This document shows positions 24,012 to 37,851 of a stretch of 64,000 nt of DNA, piece by piece (within the stretch, counting starts at the first letter, position 1; each line of letters opens with the position of its first letter). The position numbers and the translations under genes were made by a program. The DNA is from Ciona intestinalis (Eukaryota; Chordata; Ascidiacea; Phlebobranchia; Cionidae), in the NCBI RefSeq assembly GCF_000224145.3, contig NW_004190427.2, positions 254,857 through 318,856 of the forward strand, given 5' to 3'. Under the pieces are notes generated by a model that searched no databases, had not been told where the DNA came from, and saw only the letters and a list, made by a program, of their open reading frames with translations.

Positions 24012-27000
24012 CTGCAAAGAAAGTGGTTTGTTAACTTTGTTGTTTAGGGTTAAACTGTATTGTATTAAATAAACCAAGTGCAGCGAAAACCACGTAATCT
24101 TACTACCCGAGGCCTCGTATAAGCGAGAGTCCTGGTAATCCAGTAACAAGGCGTTCTAATAAGCCTAAATTTCGGTTTTGCGTTGCGAATGTCAAGGTAG
24201 AATGAACGCGCCCGGGGGTATGCAACGCGCCTTATGGCAAGCGGCTCGCCATGTAGCAGGCCGAGTGCATACACGTCTACCACCGGTTGATGGCCAGATA
24301 ACCTTTACTCTCAATGACCCCATGAAAAAATGCAAGAAAATGTATCGAAAGTTGTCATATTACCCCCAATGACCGAGCTTAAGAGTAGTTTAACTTATTG
24401 TGTGAAACTTCCACCACAAACCGCGAGGGTTGATAAAATGAATCGGTGTAATTAATAGCGCGGTGTAGTAGGTGTGCATAATATAGCATGACGTCGCGGT
24501 GTACGTCGTTGCACAGACGGCTTCAAAGAGGCTGCTTGTAACCGATCAATCATAAGCGTATCGCACCAGAGCGATGCATGTAGGAAACCGGTGTCGTAAC
24601 CGTCGCGCTATCAAACGGGCATGTTGAATGGCACCGGATTTGTGTGGTTTTGACTGACGCCCGCAGCCAGCGGTGGTAAAATATGCGAGAGCTTCGTTAT
24701 TACAGTCAAAATGACGCGCATGTATAGTGGTATGTGTGATTTAAATTATAAACATCCGATTGACTCTCATTGTGTTCGGATGACATGTCAGTTATGAAAA
24801 AGTACTTCCTGCCGCCGAGACCACCACAAGGGACCATATTAGAGTCACCTGTTCGTGGCGAATTCCACTGTACGGTAGAATATGTCATTGAACTGCACCC
24901 CTTTGAGATATATGCCGGCTGTACGCCGCTGACGAAATATGATCGTTTAGTCGAGCACCCGGGGGAAGTGTGTAATACCTTCGTAACTAATGACAACACA
25001 TGTTGGGAACTCGTCCAAAAGCGGTAAATGCGCAAGTCAGTCGATCTCGGTCCGCTGAGCGGAAATGTATCCGACAGTCTAAGCATGTCACGGATGCCCA
25101 GCGCCGTGGTTTGAAAATCGTGGTAAAATTTGCGGCAAAAACTGCGGATTCTGCTGCTCGTCTTAGCCATAATACGCGTTCAGCTGCGCACGGAGGCAGC
25201 ACGGAGCGGGAAGCGCCAATTACTTAGGAATTTTGCGCCGTTACATTTGCACGAAAATCCGGAGCTGTATGTTGCAGGTCGAGCGGGCCTTTGAAGGCGG
25301 TAAGCTATTCCCAAGCCACCGTAAATAACCAAGAAACTCCGGGAGTTTGTATCATTCTGCGCGCCAGTATGGCTGACTTTGGCCTCGGCGCAAGGGGTCG
25401 CAACAGCTGTGCGCTTGCGCTGACCGATCCAATTATCCTGTCTGGCCGGACACAACAAAGCCTATTGAGACCAGACGGAATCACTGCTTTTTTAAAGCTG
25501 TAAGCTTATTTCGAATGTATGGTTCGCACACAAAGGATGTAAATTGGCGGGATTGTTGCTCGGGTAAAACGGATTTTAACCTTGCATTGACCTCGGCAAG
25601 CTAGATACTGACGGAAGGCCACAGTGCATTAGTATGGTCGGTCCCTTTAAACAGTTTCCTGGACTACAAAACACACAGCGCAACGGCCAGAGTATACTGT
25701 GGTGAATGGAAGCATGCCCTTCTGGCGGCACCCGCTCCCATTCATGCAATTGGCGTGGGAACTCGCGTGTCGGAACTTAAATGTGGAAGAGCGAATTACT
25801 GCAAAAACCGGTAACACACCACACAGTTACTACGAAAAAATGCAAAAAAAAAACGAGGATGCACCACACATCAAACACTTGTCCCTGCCATTAACTTTAA
25901 CCGGCAGATGGTAAACGGGCAGTACAAACACGCGTATCTCGGCGGGTGGGGAGCTGTTAATGCGGCCTTTCTCGGAAAGTGTTACTCATAAATGTAGTTA
26001 AAACTTCTTACATAATACCGTAGGCGTTAATCATTGCAGCAATAAACGATTATGTACACCCAGCTTAGATGTATTGTTTAAAGCGGGTGAATTTCTGGCC
26101 GTTTACGAAAGTGTCATCATTTGTCTTTTGTGTATTGATTTAATCAGACTTGGCAAATAACGACGTTCGCGCGAAAACAAGACAAACCGACTGTGTATTT
26201 CAATACAAATCACGCTATTGTTTAAGTTTTACGATAACGGACGATTGAAGTTGTAGAAATTACTTGCATCGGCCGCTATTTGCATGTTGTTTTAAACGTT
26301 TAGTCTTAAGCCATGTAAAATAGTTGATGTACCCTGGACTAATCTAAAAACGACGGTGCGCTCACTGTAACACGTATGCGTGGGCAGTGCTAGGAGCGTG
26401 GGAAGCCGCCCTACGGTAAGGGGTCAAATTTAAAAGTGGCTGTAATAGGTTTTAAAAACAGCTTGCTGGGGCTATGATCAACGAGCAAGAACGGTTAGCA
26501 GGAGGCTGTGGTATGCACCGGCAGTTAATTAAGAGTACATGTTGGTTTCTTAGAGGCGATACAGCGCATCGCTTCTGTCTAAATCGAACGGGACCATTTT
26601 AGGCTGTTTTATTCTGTAAGGGTGAGGTCCTACACTCAAATCATGGGACCTTGGATTTGGGGCACAGACGGGATATTTCTTTTTAGATGCTATCGTGCAC
26701 TTTGAAGCGGGCATGCACTATGTTGAACACGTTTTGAGTTCGTAAACTGATGTACGTGAGATGTTTTTCGACACAGCATAAATTAGGGCGATCGTATTAC
26801 CTAGGAAATTACTCGTCGTCCGGCGTGTAACACTACTGAGGCCTGCATGTTCGTTTGGGCTGGTTACATGGGAACTGACCGATGCAAAAACAAAACATTG
26901 CCTGTTATAGAGACTGGTTTGTAGCAGCCTGCTTTCCTAAAAATGGGGTGAAATGATGTTGTCATATTTTGCGTATGAACCTGTTTCGTTAATTAATAGT

Positions 27001-30000
27001 ACGACAAACTTTAATGAATGTAAACGGAATGTTTTCTCTAGTGGATTGAACGATCGTTCTTGGTAACGAACATTGCGTAAGCGAAGTCTTTTAAATTTAG
27101 GATCAGATTTGAAGCCAGTTTCCTCAGTACACAAAACGACAATTTGCATAGTAGAACCCGGGTGCTTTTGTTTAAAGTGGTTAGCAACCGTAGGCATGCC
27201 AACAATGCGACGGTCCACTTCACACAGTGCGCATGCGCAGCAACGATCGAGAAATTACAGGATCGAAAGATCACCGGTCAGTGAGTTCACCACGGTTCGT
27301 TCGACCACCCTGCCTGAACTCGGGCGCTTAACGAAAACTCGGTCACAGTTCAAACCAAGTCGGTACGGTACTTCACTATTTCACATGGTATGTAATCAGC
27401 GGGAATACCACAGGAAACTTCGTCGTTAAGACTACTAGTAAAAAAAGACGGAGTTCGCCTTCGTTGCTGACGCTGTATTATATTCCAGTTGGAAAGAAAA
27501 GCAAATACGATCTTATGAAACTAGACCACGTTTGTTGGGGGGTAATGACGGTAGCAGGATGTTAATTCTACACCTTCATCCTTAATGCGTCTATGGTTGG
27601 CGCGGGGAACCAACGGTCGTCCAAAATTTTCCAGGAGCAGATCAGCCTGTCCGGTTAAAGCGCTAGTTCGTACGTCAAAGCGCGTGCGGAGAGGAAACAT
27701 TAAAAAATGTTTGTGCTGTGAAGCAAATCAAGCAGCAAGCGTAGGCGGACTACCGCACGCCACTTCATCTCGGAGCTCGAGAGCACACTGTGGCCATATG
27801 ATGCCGCTAAACAAGCTCTTTGTGCGTTAGAGATGTCCGCTGTTGTAACGTGAAAAATCCGTGTCAAGTGTTTGCTGGCGCACGGCGGTACTGGGATGAT
27901 AGTACAGATGTTAACATAAATCACACATCACTGCGTGCCAGTACCTTTGTTTTAACAGCGACATGAATGGGGAAACAGTTGCTTCTTAAACAGTTATGCA
28001 AAATCCGGCCCGTGCCCTTATAAACACATGTCGGACGAGCGTTATATTTTGGTGGGTCGTGTAATTTTAGTGAGACAGATATGACAGATAATACAATCGA
28101 GATAAACAAATCTGGGCTGGTTTACACAAGCAAATCTCGGCGAAGACCTACGCTCCTCCTGTCGCAGTCGGGACCAGGTGTGGAGGAAATCGTAACAACA
28201 ATTGACACAAAAACAAAACAAAATGCATTAATTTAAAGTAGACACTGTTTTGACTGCAAAGTCTTCTAAACGCTCTCTGATACCAGTCGCCCAAACAGCG
28301 CATGTCGTAACCAGATCTTAATTTCCTAATTTCCAGATGTCCGGGCTCGCTGTTTAGGAGACATTCTACGTAGAAAGACAGTTTGGAACGATATGTGTGC
28401 GTATGTTTGCGATATTGCACAATATAAGAAACGCGGCTTCTGTCTCACTTTATGGTGTGCACCAGCAGTTTGCAATGGCTGTTTGAACTTTAAAGCTATA
28501 GTTCCGGGTGCAAAATGACAATTGCGCAATTTGTAAAGCTTCAAAAGCTATCCCCAAGCGTATTCATGGCTCGGTCGAGACCTCGGCTGTGGTTTTAGTG
28601 CAGAATCAGTGTTGGCGCTCGGCAAACACCTGCTGCGATCTTGAGTAAAAGAAGCGAACGACCCGCCCCTCGTTTAAACAGTTTGTCACGCTAAAAATAT
28701 GCTGACGATAAGCGCTGGGGACCAAAATTCTTCCTTAAGCCGCATAATTTATCGCGTATTTTGATTTACCTACAATAAACGTGATAAAGGAGTGGGGTAG
28801 CGGGTATTGAACTAAGCGTTGCGCCTTTGAATGCGATAGTGGTGATGGCCTACGGTGATTCACGACGATCATTAGTAATTCCGGTATAACGCGTATACGA
28901 CACACAAGGCGCCGAGCATTAATAACAAACCGACTACACGGGGTGGCTTGTGACTCAGTGTGTCGAGGGCCCCTTATGACGTCATAGACAGGAAAAACAA
29001 AACTTTTCAACGATTACTTTTCGCCAAACATCCGGCAGTGATTTTTAAATCGACGCCGCCGACAACAGCTGATGCGTTGCTGGGTATGCGGGCTGCGTAG
29101 GTAAATGTTCGACTGCGCCTATAAGTCAGGAAACCTGGCAGCGGCAAGCGACCTATGAATCACATACATTGGGGCTCAATGTAAAACCAGCACCGCCAAA
29201 TTGTCATAGCGGGGTAGAATTATAAAGGATGCCTGGGAGCTAGAAGGACGTAGTACGCAAATTGTACGAAAATATGATACAATGCGCTTAAAGTATTGCA
29301 CTATAATGAATGAACCAGGCGCTAATGATTCGGGGTGCCATTGTGTTTACGTAAATCAGTCTCCTTTGTAAGCGTGAATTTAAATCAAAGGAATTTGCAT
29401 TGCCAGTGTACATATCAGCTTTATGTGCATATTATACGACGGGGCGACGTCTCAATGTTAGGAATTTATTCATTTACAACGAGCATGCAATTCATGTCGC
29501 GCTCATGTGCCTAAATACACACAAGCGATGGGCATAAGCCACACACTCAAACCACTTCAGTCCCAAGCGGGTCATCATCGTAAATAGTCTATTGTGTCCT
29601 TGGGCATAACTGCATACGCGGCGCTTTCGCAATCCATAGTGGGTTTCGTAACCAACCGCTATTGTTGCGCAACCGCTGCTTGCAGCAAGTCGCCACGACG
29701 AATGCAGCACGTATAGATGCGTTTCTTTTCTTACAGTTTACGTTTTACGAGTTATTAAATGGAAATTAACAATGGGCGGCAATGAAACTTAATCGATTAC
29801 CGGAAAATGAGTGACAGCTTTTCCTGTTACTACGCTGCTACACCAGTGAAAAACGGTTATAGTGTACAATTTTCAGAGGGTAGCGATATTCAAGTACATG
29901 TTTCCTATCCATATGGTTCCAACGGTTAAATCTGTATGGAAAAGCGGACAGAACTGGTATCGGCCCTTGCATGTAACAGTAATGTTTCACGTCAGCGGTT

Positions 30001-33000
30001 GAATTGACGACAGCAGACATTCGGCCGCCTTGAACGGTAGCAGTTCCAAATATAAAATACTAAAATAGTGCGGTTTCCCAAACGCAATGACGTCACGCCG
30101 TAGTATTAAGGTGCACACAGTATTACGAAATACTCCACGTACAAGCTGTCGGTGTATGTTTGCTCGTGTATTTGAGGCGCTCCGAGCATACACATTTCGA
30201 GGCATACATGTAAAGGTCACAGACAAACAACGTTCCCGCTCCAGCGTTTTATGAATGAAGAACCTCATATCGTTTCACGTGGACGGAAAACCAAATTAAG
30301 GCAAACAGACAAGTTGGGAAGTCGAGATTTCTACAGCTACTTTATTGCTTTGAGTCACCGGTTAAAAGCATTCTGCGTTCTCTTGGTATTTCATGTCGAC
30401 ACCTATTTTACAGGAGCGGGAGTACGCTACAGTATAAATACCTCTGCACTTGAAAGAAGAAGTGACCCGTATCCGGCTTTTCAGCCCCGCAAATATGACG
30501 GCCGGTAGTCGTTAATGCCGCGCGCACCCTTTCAATTTCGGTTTATTTATTTATAGGGCATTGCTTGCGCATTGGCACAAATGACCCGCTTAAATAGCAA
30601 TTTCTGCTGGACGCCTGGCAGCGGCTTTGGTCGTAGAGGCGGCAACGGACGTTGCAAATGAAAATCTTATTGCCGGATTACATACTGCTGCCCGCTAAGC
30701 GGTTAAACTAATTATACCGGTCGAGAAACTTTCACGAAGCTCTAAATGTTAACCATTTCGAGCGGTTTTGATTATACACTCGAAAGTGGACATTAAACTC
30801 TATTTTCATAGATTACGCAGCTCGCAGGCGAAAGTTTGTTATTAAACTAATTACCGAACGATTTGTGTAAATTTCTTTACAGCAAAGCATAATAATTTGC
30901 GAAAAAGTAATTTGTCAAATGCGATAATTGCGTTGTATTATCCTGATTGAGTTGAGACCGTGGACAGCAGTAATAAGCCTGGGACACGATAGGGTAAAGG
31001 TCGAAAATGGCTCACTGCCACTGGCTTTAATATTTGCATAGGCGGCCGGAAGGGGATTTTAAAGTTATTAATTTCAATGGCGGCGGTGATTAAATTCGGC
31101 AACGAAGGGAATATAATAACCAAACGCGCTGTTTATGTTTGGGTAGACACTTCGGTACCAAGGCTGTTCTGGACCAGCAGAGATGTGTAGGAAACGGGGC
31201 CGGGTGGAACGCCGTGAAATTATATCAATTTCTGAAGCGTGGCGAATGATGACCGCTATAGGATTTGGGGCGACATATAGGGCGTGGAAGAACCAATAAA
31301 AACAAATCAAAAAGAGAGCGCGCACTGACCGCTATTCATCCTTTCCTTTATTCGGTCCACGCCAGAGTGCGCACACTTGTTAGTTGCAACGTTAAATGGC
31401 CGTTTAGAGTCATGGGCGAAATGGCAAGAGAAAGTGAGGACGGACGGGGCCGGGGATAATAATATCGATAGAGAGTGATGACTGACAGAGGAAAAGTGAT
31501 ACGAAAAGACTTTTCACCGGTTGTGCCGTGGACTGTCCGCCCCTCAGGCAAACAATCGGTCTGGGACGTCTATTGAACGGTGGCGAAGCACATCCCCCTA
31601 AAAACCCCCGGCCCCCGGCTGAACCGGAGAACAAATACATCGGAAGGAGATTGCGCGTTTTCGCCCCGAAAACGGGCCACAGCTTCCGCCCGGGGTTTTG
31701 TGATCCACTCGAGCCCGCACATAAACCGATCGCGCGGAAGAATAGCGAAATTCCGTCGCATGGCGGGGAGAATTGATAGCCGCAAATTGACAACCACTGC
31801 GCGGAACGAAAAGTGAGTTTGCGAGTAATGGACTTGCAGGAAGACCGGTCGCTTGGGACAATAAGAGTCAAGAAAGCGATCCGTCTCTTTCTGTGGTTAA
31901 ATATAACGGTATCTAAAGGCGTCATAGCATGATTCATATAACCCGTCTCTAAGAAAACCTGCTATTTTTTTCGGGATTTTATTCATGTGGGTTCTTAAAG
32001 TCGAGGAGGTAAAGCGGAGATCTATGATTGACATTTATAACTAAGCTTTCAAATCTCTTCCGAGTGGACAGCTTATGAGTGCTTTGATGCGTAATACAGA
32101 CCGGTCACGGCGAATCGGAGGCGTATATGCTCACGTATAGCGGCTTACTATAAGCGGCCCTTGACAAGCATTAATGTGTGCTTGTCGGTTATTCCCTGTT
32201 CAATTTATTTCTTATGAGGCTTAAAAAGCGCGAGTGAAGGTCGAATATTTGACGGCGAACACTTGAAAGCGATTCGCTGTGGTAACTGCCAACATATTAC
32301 AAGGCAAGTCAGGCAGTTCCCCAATCAAACAAGATTTGCAAGGTAACGTTTACATCGGCCACGACGAAGTGTTGATGGTTACGGCAAAATCTCGGCCGCG
32401 TTTCATTGAGAAAGGAGTGGTGATTATACTTCTACGCTTTTCGGCGATTTTTCGTTTTCTTAAGAATTGGCCCAATCGCTGGGTTATTTTGAAATCTGAC
32501 CGCGAAATTATATAATGAAAAGTGCGGAACACACACTGGGTAGACATAATGCCCAAGTTCATGTCGTGTCGCGCCGCCCAAAGAGGCAAATATCAGTGTG
32601 CTGGGATTAAGAGGCGATTCGAAGAATGTGCTCTCAGCGTTATAAGCGCTCGTCATCGGGTAATCTGTTGGCGAGCAACGGGAGATGTAGCAATTAAGGT
32701 GCTGGTGCTGAAGAATGGCAAGCCTTGCCGGTAAAGTAACTAATTTCTCTTGAACGTTGGCGGATACACAAACGGACAGGCCGTCAAATGAAATCGTACA
32801 ATCACGCCGCCACAGTCGGCGTCACTGCGTTTCGAGGCTTATTAATCTTGGCCACGGCGGCAGTGGACGGAAAAATAACAGGTTTCTGTGCAAAACCTAT
32901 CGCGCATCGGCGGTTTACCATCATAATTATCGTGGTTCGTGCTGCATTAAGTGGTGGTAGACCAGTTATCATCGGATAATACGATGTTCCGCTCTGTGAG

Positions 33001-36000
33001 AACATCAATGAGGCGGTGGTGCACATCAGGCCGCATAAAAATTGCAGGAAAAAGTTTAGAAATGACGAGTTAAGTTTGGTAGAGGTCCTTGCATGGCTGC
33101 CCTTTCAAGGAAGACGGTTAGCGATAAAACCCCGAACTTAGCGTATGATGTAATAACAGGCAATGCATTCTCTCACGAAGCGACGGCGTCTCGCCCGCAT
33201 CAATACATCGATTGGCTCATGAAAAATTCAGCCAAAGACTAAACACGATAGGCACGACGTAATGCATCAAATGGAAAACAAAGCGCTTTGGTCTGTACGT
33301 ACGTGAACGTGCGCGCGGGTGTGTGTGTGCAACGGCTTGCAGTCGAAGTTGACCAAGCGCTGACGTATAAACTTATGATTACCTTCTAGGATTTGGACAG
33401 AATTCGCGGGGCGCATTTATGTGGTAGGTTCTTTGGTAATCTCTGGGGTAAGAACGTGGAACGGGCATACCAGTGCGAAGTTTCAATTCAAATCAACACA
33501 AAGGGCGACAGCTATAATTTTGGTATCGGCGGGGAACAGTGCGGCGCCGGCGACAGCGTTCTGATTCGCAATACGAGGTACGTCGAACCTGTTGGCTTGG
33601 AAGATCAAACGATTTCAATTCGTTGCTATCAATTATTCATCGTGGGTGCAGACTATTACTTTGTCATAGGGGTAGAGTGAACTGGACACGGTAAAACGAG
33701 CTACCACGACGTGCGTAAGCGTTGGTAGCACGAAAACGATTGCGGGGGCGATCACACATCGTCATCAAAGACTCGCGACAGAAAACCAAAAATTTAAGTT
33801 CCGACCGTTTCCCAGCAACAGTACGGGTGTAATCAGCACTGTGGTGATGTTAATATGTGTGGCGGAACAAATGTCCCAAACCGCTATTTTTATTGCTTTA
33901 AATTGAGTAATCCCCGACACGCGTGCCGAGGTACCGTTTCCAGACGATTTCCAATTAGCAAGTCTGCCGAGGGCGAATTATATTTCCTATTATTCCTTGC
34001 CCGCATAAATCAAGACTTCAAAGATCGTCAAATCTTTTAATTCCCCAGAAAGCGTTGTGTGTAGTTACCTCGATGTGTATTCTGCCAAGTGTGTCAACGC
34101 GCCGCTCGTTAACGAAATTAGACCTAGGCTTAATAACGTCGAATTTAATTCGTACATCAAATAACAATTCCGGCGAATTTGGAAGCGGTCCGGTAAAATT
34201 GCTATTAAACCGGCAGGTCGTAAAAACGGGAATGTCGAATAACGCGTTGGTGGGAAATAGCGGAATCGACAGTGACGTTGGTGTTAAGAGAAGGCAGCAT
34301 GTGAGAGGGGGTGCTAAGGTTCAAACGGAGTTTTCGCTCCATTGCACTCGCCTTACAATAACATCAATCGCGAACTAACAATTCGCACCGCCAAAGCGCA
34401 AGTTCCGAAGACCAGCTGACAGTGGGGGTTGTCGCTTAAGCTGGTGGTAATGGCCTTGGAGATTATTGGCGGCCGTGGCGTCGCTAACGATGCATCGTTA
34501 TGGCAGGGGTTCTGCTTTATGGACAGTATGAGCAACGCTTAGCTTGGGTGGAAGAGGTTATGAACAAAATAACGAGCCTTTTCCGTTTTATTGGCGGTTT
34601 TAATGCCCTGAATTGTTTAAGGACTCACCGTTAAGCGTATAATCTTGCGTTCGCGGCTTTTCTCGTTAAAAAGGCCTTTGGCAAAATTAACCAGCGAAAT
34701 TTAATGTGACGAAAACTCGATGTTTCTAAACTTATAACATGAACGAAATCTGCTGGACGGGGGTTTCCAAGCCGGCATATTCATGCTGGCTGTGGCATTT
34801 CAAAAGGAGAAGGTTAGAATTGCGTCATCATCACTCAATACCGGAAGAATGCGCTTGAAGCAACAGACCGGCGAGCACTGACAACAACAGCTTAGCCTGA
34901 ACTGACCACCCCTGGGGAAGAAGGCGCTTGGTTTTTCGAAGGTTTTAAAGACCGGCTCAACAGCGAGTCCGTATGACGCACGGCCCGAAATATGCGGGGG
35001 AATTGTTGCGCTGAACAACGCCGATTTTATCGGGCAGTATTCTGTGTCGGCATCTCGACGATAAATATAACACCCTGTACTTGAACCGGAGGCACACCCG
35101 TGTTGATGGATGTCATAGAATGAAACAAAGGAGGAAAATCGCTCATTAAGTAAACGGCGGACGATGAACTAAATTTTAACTGGTGGTTTTCCGTTTTTCA
35201 TCGGGAAGAATTCCCCAGTGCGATAGCGTTTCGCCGCTTATTCATGTTTCGGAGCGGAGGCAGTGCTTTAAGTGAAGCAGTTACGTCAGCAGTAGCAAGA
35301 GCCCCTGGGAAGTGTCCCATTATCGCCTCGTGCATTTTTGCCCGGATAAGCGCATTTCGTAATTTTTTCGAGACGAACTGGCCAGCGAATTCGTTCCGCA
35401 GCTATTTACGTTATTTTTGTATCGGCTGACGATGGCTTTGAACTGGGCCCACTCGCCCACAGGCGTCTAACCTCAGAAGCAGCTTGGCCAGATAACCGGC
35501 CACTCAGTAACTCAAGTGGCGACCTGTGTTACATTGTCCATAGCAAGCGTCTGCGTTTTGCCGACCAATGTAAACGATTACACCAAAACGACTGCAACAT
35601 TACATAGGTATGATTCAATGCGATAGAATGTGGTATTGGAAAAGTGTGACGTACACAAAGATTGAAACATTATACGTACTATTATACTACCACAAGTTCA
35701 GTAAAACCAAGGTTTATAGATAGTGCAACACTGTAGCACTCGTGACGTTATTTTCCATCGCCAACATTTTATTTGCGGTTTTCGTAACCTGCGGTCTAGA
35801 TGTGTGCTTCCGGTAAAAACCAAAATAAAACGTTGAGATGAAAGCAGCCGACCGAGATACGCAACACCATCAAACGCGTGGTAAAAGTTTATTTGCTCGC
35901 CTTCAAGATATCAATGTGCGCTAAACCATGGTTCCGTCATATACAACTAAACTAAGATGTGGAAGACATATTGCCAGTAGTTTTACGTTGTCTGGAAAAT

Positions 36001-37505
36001 CGAATAGGGCAATAAAATATTTAAGTTGTGAAAAGCTATCAGTCACGGGCTTTATTTGAAATTCTTATAAAGCGATTTTTTAAAGGCCAATGTACGGTGT
36101 TATATAGCTTTGTGCTAGGATTTGAGTGCCGGGCGTGTTTGTTTAACGAAATTGTCAATACAGGTCTCTTAACGGACGCAGAGGGACCGCATGTTAGTGT
36201 ATATACAGTGATAAGTCTGTTAATTTCGGGCCTGGTAGTACTGGTAAGTGGAACGGCGGCAGATTAGAATGCGGAAATTTCACACGCCCAATTACCACGG
36301 CGATTTTTGGTAACAAAAGCACAAGTCCGACTTCCGTCGGATCAAGGTTAATTTAGTCTCGGTTTACCGAAGCGCATCAGCAGTAGGATGGACTAAGTCG
36401 GTGGCGCGCGGCGGGAATGGCGAACAGGGTCATAACATACGACCTTGAAGCTTATTCTTCAAAGCATCACGCAGCTAAGGTGCGCGGCCCGAACAGCTTA
36501 TTCATACTGTGTTACGCAGACGGGCGTTATAGCGGTCCGGTATAACGTAAACACCTGAAGTTGCCACTGGTTCATTGTGGTTCAGTGTGATATAATGGCC
36601 GGGAGTGACAAGTGGGCATTTAAAAATTATGCGCTGGATTTAGTCTGGCAAATAATCGAAGCAGAAATGAAACCTCTACGCAGCCAGCTAGTCCATGGGA
36701 CGAGTCGCGAGGAATGATATGTTGGCGGTGCGAAGCTGACAGCCATGGATATGTTAGCGCCCATCTAGACGGGCACTAAAAGCGGAAGCAGAAACAAATA
36801 GCCCGTAACTGCGTCAATCGCAGGTTTCGCTGCACAGCAAAATATGCGGACATTTAAAAAGATAACGAAATTTGACATACCTGAATCGCTGGTTGTTTCT
36901 AATGGTTCGGCTCGCCTCTTGGCACTGATGTTTGATGTTGGACTTAATCGTCTCTTCTCGGTGGCTGAATTGACCGTGAATACAGCTAGGGGGTTGACAC
37001 ATCCATTCGCCGCGTTGAAGCGCTGGGATCCCGGGGAGACGTTGCGCGGGCGTCCGACCCTCGAAACCTCGGAGTGGGGCTTGTGGCCGATTCCATTCCA
37101 CATACAGTCCTTAATGAGCTTATAACTGGCATCAATCTCATTGGACTGGGCCTCCGGCTTGTTTGAAAAGTTCGAGGTTAAATCGACACTCGGCAATACT
37201 TGTTCGGTCGGTATCTCGCCGAGGCTCTCCTTGACCATTGAGAGCGTGTTGTCGGCAAAATAAGAGTCAGTGTCCGGCACCAGAGATTCGGGATCGAGGT
37301 CAGAGTCCAACGAGCCAAAGTGTTCGGGGGATCGTGGTGGAGTTGGCAGCAGCTCGAACTTTTTCCAGATTTCTTCGCTCAAACAAGCGCCATAGGTGGG
37401 ACTCGATGGCGGTAGGTCTTCTTCTTGGTTGTAATAAAACAGCGGTCGCAGCTCATCGAACTGGGACATTATTGGATCGGTGTTTATCGGTGTGCTGAGC
37501 TTCAT
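22591..37505 (-). CDS. MYC: Myc bHLH-leucine-zipper transcription factor
   Basis: Two coding exons, 36881-37505 and 22591-24011, join in phase 1 (CAG|GTATGT to TTTGCAG) and give 681 residues. Myc proteins bind CACGTG-type E-boxes as dimers with Max and drive growth genes. Exon 1 has a Myc box 0-like segment (13-30), Myc box I (44-60, EEIWKKFELLPTPPRSP) with the LPTPPxSP phosphodegron (T55, S59), Myc box II (130-140, DCMW) and a CVNPLAVF motif. Exon 2 begins with the conserved acidic DEEIDVV. After a long linker come the basic region HNVLERQRRE (516-525), helix-loop-helix to about 562 and zipper to about 593. The last 88 residues extend past the zipper, where vertebrate Myc ends. Start: first ATG of the frame, 7 nt after the stop of an upstream ORF. 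Confidence 0.93.
28977..28984. promoter_or_regulatory. CRE palindrome in Myc intron
   Basis: TGACGTCA inside ATGACGTCAT. Confidence 0.3.
30088..30095. promoter_or_regulatory. CRE palindrome in Myc intron
   Basis: TGACGTCA followed by CGCC; the second full site in the intron. Confidence 0.3.
31400..31860. other. GC-rich, stop-poor intronic patch
   Basis: CpG-rich sequence open in several frames on both strands, including a 175-codon frame on the Myc strand (31410-31937). Openness in many frames at once reflects base composition rather than coding. It could be a small CpG island or an internal regulatory element; no start site signal was seen. Confidence 0.35.
31656..31674. repeat. Perfect 8-bp inverted repeat in Myc intron
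   Basis: CGTTTTCG, spacer CCC, then CGAAAACG, within the GC-rich intronic patch. Confidence 0.45.
36881..37505 (-). CDS. MYC: Myc coding exon 1 (transactivation half)
   Basis: It encodes residues 1-208 plus one base of codon 209. Myc boxes I and II are clear, including the Fbw7-type degron (T55/S59) and DCMW. The donor CAG|GTATGT is close to consensus. The frame runs on into the intron for about 38 codons, which should not be read as protein. Confidence 0.92.
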
Positions 37506-37512
37506 AATGAAT

Positions 37513-37848
37513 TCAGAACTTCACCACAACGACCAAAGCTAACACTAAGCCTGCAAGTATCGGTATAAGATTAACAGTCCTTTTCAAAAACTCCTTAAAC
37601 CCTAACGGAAAATCTGATTTTCCGAAGTATTTGCTAATTGATAAATGTTGCAAAATTCTCTCTGCAACAATGCAGTGCCTTGTCGCTAGGCTAATTCTCG
37701 TCGTGTCTCCAGGAGGAGACAATAACGACATATGGTGGCGAAGACGCTCGCCCGACTGTTTTATATCAAGCGAATAATCGCAGTATATTAAAGAAGCGAG
37801 TAAAAGAACTAACGACAAAGTAATCAAAGTCTTGGTAGTTTCAAACAT
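37513..37848 (-). CDS. Small secreted or membrane protein directly upstream of Myc
   Basis: A 111-codon ORF with an N-terminal signal peptide (about residues 1-23, a Leu-rich core ending IYC), a hydrophilic middle (24-90) and a hydrophobic C-terminus (about 91-109, ILAGLVLALVVVV) ending in KF. This suggests a short type I or tail-inserted membrane protein, or a GPI-type signal. I do not recognise the family. The TGA ends 7 nt before the Myc ATG on the same strand. Just upstream of its ATG is a pyrimidine tract and acceptor (GACTTTTTTCCCATTTAG, junction near 37857), suitable for spliced-leader addition as known in Ciona. It could be the first cistron of an operon with Myc, or an unusually long upstream ORF in the Myc leader. 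Confidence 0.6.
   Translation of the reverse strand: MFETTKTLITLSLVLLLASLIYCDYSLDIKQSGERLRHHMSLLSPPGDTTRISLATRHCIVAERILQHLSISKYFGKSDFPLGFKEFLKRTVNLIPILAGLVLALVVVVKF
37551..37566 (-). promoter_or_regulatory. Candidate internal acceptor for the Myc cistron
   Basis: CTTATACCGATACTTGCAG on the minus strand lies inside the end of the upstream ORF. Joining at 37550 would leave a 45-nt Myc leader with no intact upstream ORF. It is needed by the operon model, but unproven. Confidence 0.25.
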
Positions 37849-37851
37849 AAA

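Larger units (their letters stand above)
24012..36880 (-). other. 12.9-kb Myc intron, no repeats or exons recognised
   Basis: The intron separates the transactivation and DNA-binding halves, as in vertebrate Myc genes. It is rich in CpG for this genome and contains no MITE or SINE. It carries two full CREs (28977-28984, 30088-30095), perfect inverted repeats at 31656-31674 and 32163-32186, and a GC-rich, stop-poor patch at 31400-31860. Many short ORFs occur on both strands, but none shows splice context or a recognisable domain. Confidence 0.6.

Noticed and set aside
24706..25170. 154-codon minus-strand ORF in the Myc intron
   Set aside because: No recognisable domain and no supporting acceptor or donor; similar ORFs occur throughout the intron.
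31410..31937. 175-codon minus-strand ORF in the Myc intron
   Set aside because: Several overlapping frames on both strands are open here because of base composition; no domain or splice context.
33393..33680. Plus-strand ORF in the Myc intron
   Set aside because: 95 codons with no domain, no splice partner and no unusual composition; chance openness in CpG-rich DNA.
36765..36880. Extension of Myc exon 1 past 36881
   Set aside because: The frame stays open into the intron, but CAG|GTATGT at 36881 joins in phase to the conserved DEEIDVV of exon 2.
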